From the NCBI RefSeq assembly GCF_020217185.1, contig NZ_JAIWNX010000168.1:1-10000 (forward strand): 10,000 nucleotides of DNA, given 5' to 3'. Numbering within the stretch: the stretch's first letter is position 1; every line of letters starts with the position of its first letter. Positions 5,929-10,000 of this stretch are shown piece after piece. The notes below the pieces were generated by a model. It was not told where the DNA came from. It ran no database searches and was given only the letters and a program-made list of their open reading frames with translations. The stretch is from Asticcacaulis sp. (GTDB taxonomy: Bacteria; Pseudomonadota; Alphaproteobacteria; Caulobacterales; Caulobacteraceae). A program made the translations under genes and the position numbers.

Positions 5929-8100
5929 TTACCAGCCTAAAAACAGCGTGGCATCGGCGGGCACCTGCGCCAGAAGGGTGTTCTCCTTCCATTTCAGCGG
6001 CACATCGACTGCGTTCGCGCTCAGGCCTATGTCCGGCAAGGCCTGATGCGTTTTGGCAAAAACGCGCACAGAGGCCGTCTGACCGGTTGGGCCTTTCAGG
6101 ACCAGCATCAGCCCCGCCTCATTGCGCGTTACCGCGTAGGGGTAGTCGGCAAACAGCCAGAAGGGCAGATCGACCCCGTAAAAGCCCCGCGCCGCGATGA
6201 TAAAGGCTCCGCCACTGCCGTAAATCTCTTGGCCGACCTGTCCTGCCGGTTGCCCGTCGGCGTACAGGTCTTCCAGCGGAAAGGACAGCTCACGGTCGAT
6301 ATGACCGTTACGGATGGTGGTCGCCAGCGCCTCTTTGGGCAGGGCATCAGGATAGTAGGACCAGCTTCTATCAAAGGCGAAGCGGCGATATTCCGACAGC
6401 AGCAGCTTGACCTTGGGCGGCAACTGCTCCCCGGCCAGTTGCAGCACTTCGTCAAAGGCGGAAAAGGACTCAAAGCACTCATAGGCCGCCATATAGGGCG
6501 CGTCGTGCAAACAGGTGACGCCGAAGAAGTTGCTATAGGCCGTGGCGTTTTCAATCCGCGATTCCCACAGGATGGCATTGTGCACAAAGCTGGCCAGAAA
6601 CACTTCGGCCTGCGCCAGATAGCGCTCATCGCCGTCCATGCGCCACAGCTTGATGCAGGCCGCAATGCCCCACGCCGTCAGATTGGCCTGATAGACCAGT
6701 TCGAAACGCATCCCCTCGGCCGCGTGCATGGCCGCTCTGGCCTCGTTGACATAGAGGTCGTCACCCGTCAATTGATGCGCCTGAAGCATGACATAGGCGT
6801 AGAGGCCGGCCACATCGGTCTGGCCATAGCCGTCGCCGCGCGTCTCGGTAATCACCGAAAAGTCGCGCACATCGTACTGGATGGGCCACAGATATTTGAA
6901 ATGGCGCGCCGATTTGACCGCATAGTCGAGCGAACCGAGAAACAACTTTCGCGCCCGCTTATCACCGCGCAGAGCCAGCCGCCCCAGATTCATCAGCGGA
7001 TGATAGAGGTACCAGGAATCCACCGCATTGGCGTTCTTGTCTTCCCCGACATTAGGCAGATAGCGGCGGATGACCCGCAACTCCTTGTCGAAAAAGCGCC
7101 CCATCCCGGCCATCAGTACGTCGCGGAAGGGCTCCGCCTTGCCGAACAGGGTCTGATACTCGTCGATGGCCGAGGCAACGCTCATCTGCACCATGGAATC
7201 CGGATATTCTGAGGCGGTGTACGGGTGCAGATAGACCTGTCCGTAATGGCGGATAGTCGCTTCGGGCGCGGTCTTCAGGTCATGCAGGGCCTGTTCAGCC
7301 CGCTTCGTCCAGTCGTGAAAGCGCGGTTCCGGGCGGTCCAGATGCGGATAGATGTCACCGATCATGTCGATAAACAGGCGCGCCTCTTCGGTCTCATTAC
7401 GGGCGCACTCTGTCCGCAGGCCCAGATAGGCGTCAGAAATGACATAGGTCTGCCCGGCCTTCAGCGGCGCGGTCGGCGGTGAGTTCCCGTTGGGCGCGGC
7501 AGGCGGCTGATAGCCCAGCTCCGGCCACTCACCTCCAACCACGCCGTCGGGCTTGGTGGCGGTAGCCTGAAAATAGGGATTGAGCGCCGTCAGGTTCTGC
7601 ACATAGAGGGCGCAGCCAAACGCCGGTTCCTCGAGGCAGAAATAACACAGGCCGGTATTGTAGCCGCGTTGCGCCGCCTGAACGCGGCCTTTGGTGGTCA
7701 GCGGATCGTCCTGCGCATCGAGCACATAGAGATCGCGCGGCCAGAAGGGCAGGAGCAGATCGAAGGCGGGCCGCAGGGCGCTGCGCACATTCAGAAGCGT
7801 CTCGCCCTTCAGGCTCACCTCCACCGTCCATTCGCCCGCCTCGGTTTCCGCGCGGAAACTTAGGCCCAACGCGGTCGTCTCAAGCCCCTCTATCCGATAG
7901 GGACCCGCGTTGAAGATCAGGCGCAGCGCCAGACCGCCGCGCTCAGGTCGCGAAATCTTCAGCCATGGCGTATCCCGCCCCGCCCTGACCTCCAGCGTCA
8001 GTTCGCCCATGCGCAACGCCGCTTCGGCGGTCTGGCTGCCTTGCAAATCGGCCCGCACGCGCAGGGTTTCGGGCGTCACGGCCGCCATTTTGTGTGCCAT
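5929..8100 (-). CDS. Uncharacterised cytoplasmic protein, probable carbohydrate-active enzyme with alpha-toroid core
   Basis: I cannot assign this 723-residue protein to a named family. Positions below count from the GTG at 8103, so subtract one for the ATG. There is no signal peptide or membrane segment, so it is cytoplasmic. Residues about 10-235 look all-beta. Residues about 260-575 are helical, with repeated hairpins such as YAYVMLQAHQLTGDDLYVNE (435-454) and the similar segment at 476-500, a spacing typical of six-hairpin (alpha/alpha) toroids. About 635-724 return to beta. Beta/toroid/beta architecture is common in glycosidases, glycoside phosphorylases and polysaccharide lyases. Acidic and aromatic clusters that could be catalytic are NAVDSWYLYHP (359-369) and TETRGDGYGQTD (419-430). 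It is coupled to the SDR (TGATG overlap at 8098-8102) and lies opposite a GH130 gene, suggesting sugar metabolism. An epimerase is the main alternative. GTG at 8103 is possible, but ATG at 8100 is preferred. Confidence 0.6.
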   Translation of the reverse strand: MAHKMAAVTPETLRVRADLQGSQTAEAALRMGELTLEVRAGRDTPWLKISRPERGGLALRLIFNAGPYRIEGLETTALGLSFRAETEAGEWTVEVSLKGETLLNVRSALRPAFDLLLPFWPRDLYVLDAQDDPLTTKGRVQAAQRGYNTGLCYFCLEEPAFGCALYVQNLTALNPYFQATATKPDGVVGGEWPELGYQPPAAPNGNSPPTAPLKAGQTYVISDAYLGLRTECARNETEEARLFIDMIGDIYPHLDRPEPRFHDWTKRAEQALHDLKTAPEATIRHYGQVYLHPYTASEYPDSMVQMSVASAIDEYQTLFGKAEPFRDVLMAGMGRFFDKELRVIRRYLPNVGEDKNANAVDSWYLYHPLMNLGRLALRGDKRARKLFLGSLDYAVKSARHFKYLWPIQYDVRDFSVITETRGDGYGQTDVAGLYAYVMLQAHQLTGDDLYVNEARAAMHAAEGMRFELVYQANLTAWGIAACIKLWRMDGDERYLAQAEVFLASFVHNAILWESRIENATAYSNFFGVTCLHDAPYMAAYECFESFSAFDEVLQLAGEQLPPKVKLLLSEYRRFAFDRSWSYYPDALPKEALATTIRNGHIDRELSFPLEDLYADGQPAGQVGQEIYGSGGAFIIAARGFYGVDLPFWLFADYPYAVTRNEAGLMLVLKGPTGQTASVRVFAKTHQALPDIGLSANAVDVPLKWKENTLLAQVPADATLFLGW

Positions 8101-8846
8101 CACGAACGTTCCAGCAGCGGTTCGACGCGCAAAACCGAGACGTCCGTGCGTACCGAGCGCGTCAGGGCAAAGCCGATGGTGTCGGCCAGTTCTTCGGCAT
8201 AGAGCATTTCGTTGCGCGCGATGGCCTCACGCTGTTCTTCAGGGCTCTTTTCCTGCATGTCGGCCCCGACCGAACCGGGTTCGACCAGGGTGACCTTGAT
8301 ATTGAAGTCCATCACCTCCTTGCGCAGGGTCTTGGCGTAGGTCTCAATCCCGGCCTTGGTCGCCGCATAGACGCTGCTGCCCGCCCCTTTGAACTCGGCA
8401 CTGATCGAGCCTACAAACACCAGATGCCCGGCCCCGCTGTCTTTCAGGCGCGCGATGGCTTCACGGGCGCAGGCGATATAGCCGAGAAAGTTGGTCTCCG
8501 CCGCCAGCCGCCAGTCCTCATCGGTCTCATCCTGTGCGCCGCCAACGGCCAGACCGGCATTGTTGATCAGGATATCAAGCCCACCCAGATGGTCGTCCAC
8601 GGCAGAAAAGACGCGGGCCACGCCGTCACGGGTAGAGACATCGGCGGTCAGACCATGGATGTCGGCGTCCGGATTGACCTCCCACGCATGGGCCAGTGCG
8701 TCCTCCAGCTCCGGCTGATGCCGCCCGAAGGTGACGACACGCGCCCCCTGTTCGACCAGCAGCGCCACCGTGGCCCGTCCAATGCCTGTCGTGCCGCCGG
8801 TCACCAGAACCCGTTTGCCCGCAAGTGAAGTCGTCTCGACAGCCAT
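8100..8846 (-). CDS. Short-chain dehydrogenase/reductase (SDR)
   Basis: This 248-residue classical SDR oxidises or reduces a hydroxyl/carbonyl with NAD(P). The Rossmann nucleotide motif TGGTTGIG is at 16-23, NNAG at 95-98, the structural Asn in TNF at 119, catalytic Ser147 in GSIS, and Tyr160/Lys164 in YAATK, with EPGSVGADM (189-197) after the active site. Arg42 after the second beta strand (FGRHQ) hints at NADP preference. Substrate is unknown; its coupling to the toroid-like protein and divergence from GH130 suggest a sugar or sugar derivative. An in-frame ATG at 8903 would add 19 residues that do not resemble SDR N-termini. The chosen ATG at 8846 has GGAG about 7 bases upstream and places the Rossmann motif at the usual distance. 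An intermediate ATG at 8858 has no good ribosome site. Confidence 0.9.
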   Translation of the reverse strand: MAVETTSLAGKRVLVTGGTTGIGRATVALLVEQGARVVTFGRHQPELEDALAHAWEVNPDADIHGLTADVSTRDGVARVFSAVDDHLGGLDILINNAGLAVGGAQDETDEDWRLAAETNFLGYIACAREAIARLKDSGAGHLVFVGSISAEFKGAGSSVYAATKAGIETYAKTLRKEVMDFNIKVTLVEPGSVGADMQEKSPEEQREAIARNEMLYAEELADTIGFALTRSVRTDVSVLRVEPLLERS

Positions 8847-9021
8847 CACCGTCTCCATCTGTTGTAAGGAAGCTGCCGGACAGACTGCGGTTGCGGGCAT
8901 CAAAAGAAAATGCGGATCGCTCGGCTTTGGCGCAACTTTGCCGATTGCTTACGCCGCACCGTTGGCGGCCCATATCGCGCTTACCGCGAATATCCGATGG
9001 TCCGGGCCTGAGGTCATCCCT
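8847..9021. promoter_or_regulatory. Divergent intergenic region between the SDR and GH130 genes
   Basis: These 175 bases must carry promoters for both the minus-strand SDR pair and the plus-strand GH130 gene. An imperfect palindrome spans 8972-8993: ATATCGCG, a 5-base centre, then CGCGAATAT, with one extra A in the right arm. It is the best operator candidate for a shared sugar-responsive regulator. No confident -35/-10 pair is visible on either strand. Confidence 0.35.
9010..9014 (+). promoter_or_regulatory. Ribosome binding site of the GH130 gene
   Basis: GAGGT lies 7 bases before the ATG at 9022, a good spacing. It fixes the start of the GH130 gene over a TTG at 8962 in the same frame. 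Confidence 0.6.
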
Positions 9022-10000
9022 ATGTCCACGCCCTATATGTTCCACCCGGTGAGCGATATGCCCTACCCCATTGATCAGCTTGTTCTGACGCCCGATGATA
9101 TTGACCTGTCGCGCTCGCCGCTGGCCGGGCGCCTGACAGCGGAGACCTTTGTGCTGGGGGCGTTTAATCCCGGCCTCCTGCGCCTGCCGAACGGCAATCT
9201 GCTGATGATGGTGCGCGTCGCCGAAGCCCTTCGCGAGCCCATAGTCGATGGCCATGTCCACGCCATCCGCTGGGACGAGGCAACGCAGACCTATGGCCTC
9301 GACGCCTGGCCGCTCGATCAGGCCAATACGGCCGATCCGCGCAAATTCACCCTCGCCGGCGGGCAGTGGAAGGTCATGGCCCTGACCTCCCTGTCGTGGC
9401 TGTTACCTGCCGAACTGAGCCCGGACGGCACACGTGTTCTCACGCTGCACTACGACCGCGCCATTGCACCGGCCTATAGTTTTCAGTGCTATGGCGTGGA
9501 GGACGCCCGCATCAGCCGCGTCGGGGACCGCTGGCTGATGACCACCTGTTCGGTCAGCCCGGAGCGCCATTCGACTACCCTCTACAGCTCTGACAATGGC
9601 CTCGACTGGACCTTTGAAGGGATCGTCCTCGACCACCAAAACAAGGACATGCTGATTTTTGAGGGACTGATCGACGGCTATTACTGGGCGCAGACGCGGC
9701 CTTTGGGGGCACTCTACTTCGCCTATCCGCCGGGCAGCGACTGGCGCGCCGGGCCGTCGATCAATCTGGCGGTCTCCAAAGACGCCCTGTTCTGGAAGCC
9801 GTTTGAGCGGCCGGGCCTGCGCCCGCCTTCGGGCACGCTGATCATGGAGCGCATGGGCGGTGGCACCCCGCCGATCCTGACCCATCAGGGCTGGCTGACC
9901 CTGTGGCACGGGGTTGAACCACACGAGGTGGTGGGCATCTACCGCACCTACTGGTCAGTGCTCGACACTCATGACCCCAGCCGTGTCCTGCACACCGAAG
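9022..10000 (+). CDS. GH130-family glycoside phosphorylase or hydrolase (partial, 3' end beyond window)
   Basis: The frame is open from ATG 9022 to the window end, giving 326 residues with no stop. It matches GH130, cytoplasmic enzymes that phosphorolyse (some subgroups hydrolyse) beta-mannosides. Blade-like motifs of the five-bladed propeller appear in order: FNPGLLRLPNG (48-58) with MVRV (63-66), GVEDARIS (158-165), NKDMLIFEG (207-215) followed by TRP (225-227), GGGTPPI (279-285), WHGV (295-298) and YRTYWSVLD. Asp161 of GVED corresponds to the proposed proton donor in characterised members. Departures from the common pattern are Ala162 where Pro is usual in GxEDPR, and KDMLIFE where phosphorylases often have K(N/D)xxLFP. 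No signal peptide is seen. It is divergent from the SDR pair and probably serves the same sugar pathway. Phosphorylase versus hydrolase cannot be decided from this part alone. Confidence 0.85.
   Translation, partial: MSTPYMFHPVSDMPYPIDQLVLTPDDIDLSRSPLAGRLTAETFVLGAFNPGLLRLPNGNLLMMVRVAEALREPIVDGHVHAIRWDEATQTYGLDAWPLDQANTADPRKFTLAGGQWKVMALTSLSWLLPAELSPDGTRVLTLHYDRAIAPAYSFQCYGVEDARISRVGDRWLMTTCSVSPERHSTTLYSSDNGLDWTFEGIVLDHQNKDMLIFEGLIDGYYWAQTRPLGALYFAYPPGSDWRAGPSINLAVSKDALFWKPFERPGLRPPSGTLIMERMGGGTPPILTHQGWLTLWHGVEPHEVVGIYRTYWSVLDTHDPSRVLHTE

Noticed and set aside
6046..7212. Long plus-strand open frame (388 codons) opposite the 723-residue protein gene
   Set aside because: It is antisense to a well-formed gene, its translation lacks recognisable motifs, and high GC codon bias on the minus strand readily keeps this frame open.
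8094..8828. Plus-strand frame of 244 codons over the SDR gene
   Set aside because: The opposite strand encodes a textbook SDR with all catalytic motifs; this frame is its shadow.
8847..8903. N-terminal extension of the SDR from ATG 8903
   Set aside because: The extra 19 residues do not resemble SDR N-termini, and the GGAG site supports ATG 8846.

Overview
The window looks like a chromosomal segment of a Caulobacterales alphaproteobacterium, most likely Asticcacaulis or a close relative. This is inferred from a moderately GC-rich composition, a 'Xanthomonas/Caulobacter'-type TonB-dependent receptor with short periplasmic spacing, and a compact gene layout. No rRNA, tRNA or species marker is present, so the assignment is by gene style only.

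Layout. Bases 1-248 are an AT-rich upstream region. Bases 249-3269 (+) encode a large outer-membrane TonB-dependent receptor, followed by a strong intrinsic terminator (3298-3331). Next comes a non-coding element made of two hairpins (3341-3446) in the convergent gap. Bases 3488-5847 (-) hold a tight three-gene operon: a DUF350 membrane protein (YjfL-like), a DUF1190 lipoprotein (YgiB/YjfM-like) and a glutathionylspermidine-synthetase-like ATP-grasp ligase (YgiC/YjfC-like). A candidate sigma-70 promoter lies just upstream. Bases 5929-8846 (-) hold a translationally coupled pair: a short-chain dehydrogenase/reductase, then a 723-residue cytoplasmic protein with no family I can name, which looks like a beta-sandwich / alpha-toroid / beta carbohydrate-active protein. 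Divergent from that pair, bases 9022-10000 (+) hold a GH130-family glycoside phosphorylase/hydrolase that runs off the window end.

How it fits together. The receptor, the GH130 enzyme, the SDR and the unknown toroid-like protein suggest a carbohydrate (possibly mannoside) uptake and breakdown neighbourhood: import across the outer membrane, then cytoplasmic cleavage and oxidation or reduction of the sugar. The DUF350-DUF1190-ATP-grasp operon in the middle is a different, widely conserved cassette whose biochemical role is unsettled. Its lipoprotein ends in Cys-Cys-Gly, which recalls the Cys-Gly end of glutathione, the substrate of the related synthetase. The most interesting objects are this cassette, the unassigned 723-residue protein and the GH130 variant. 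I see no phage, transposase, CRISPR array or RNA gene.
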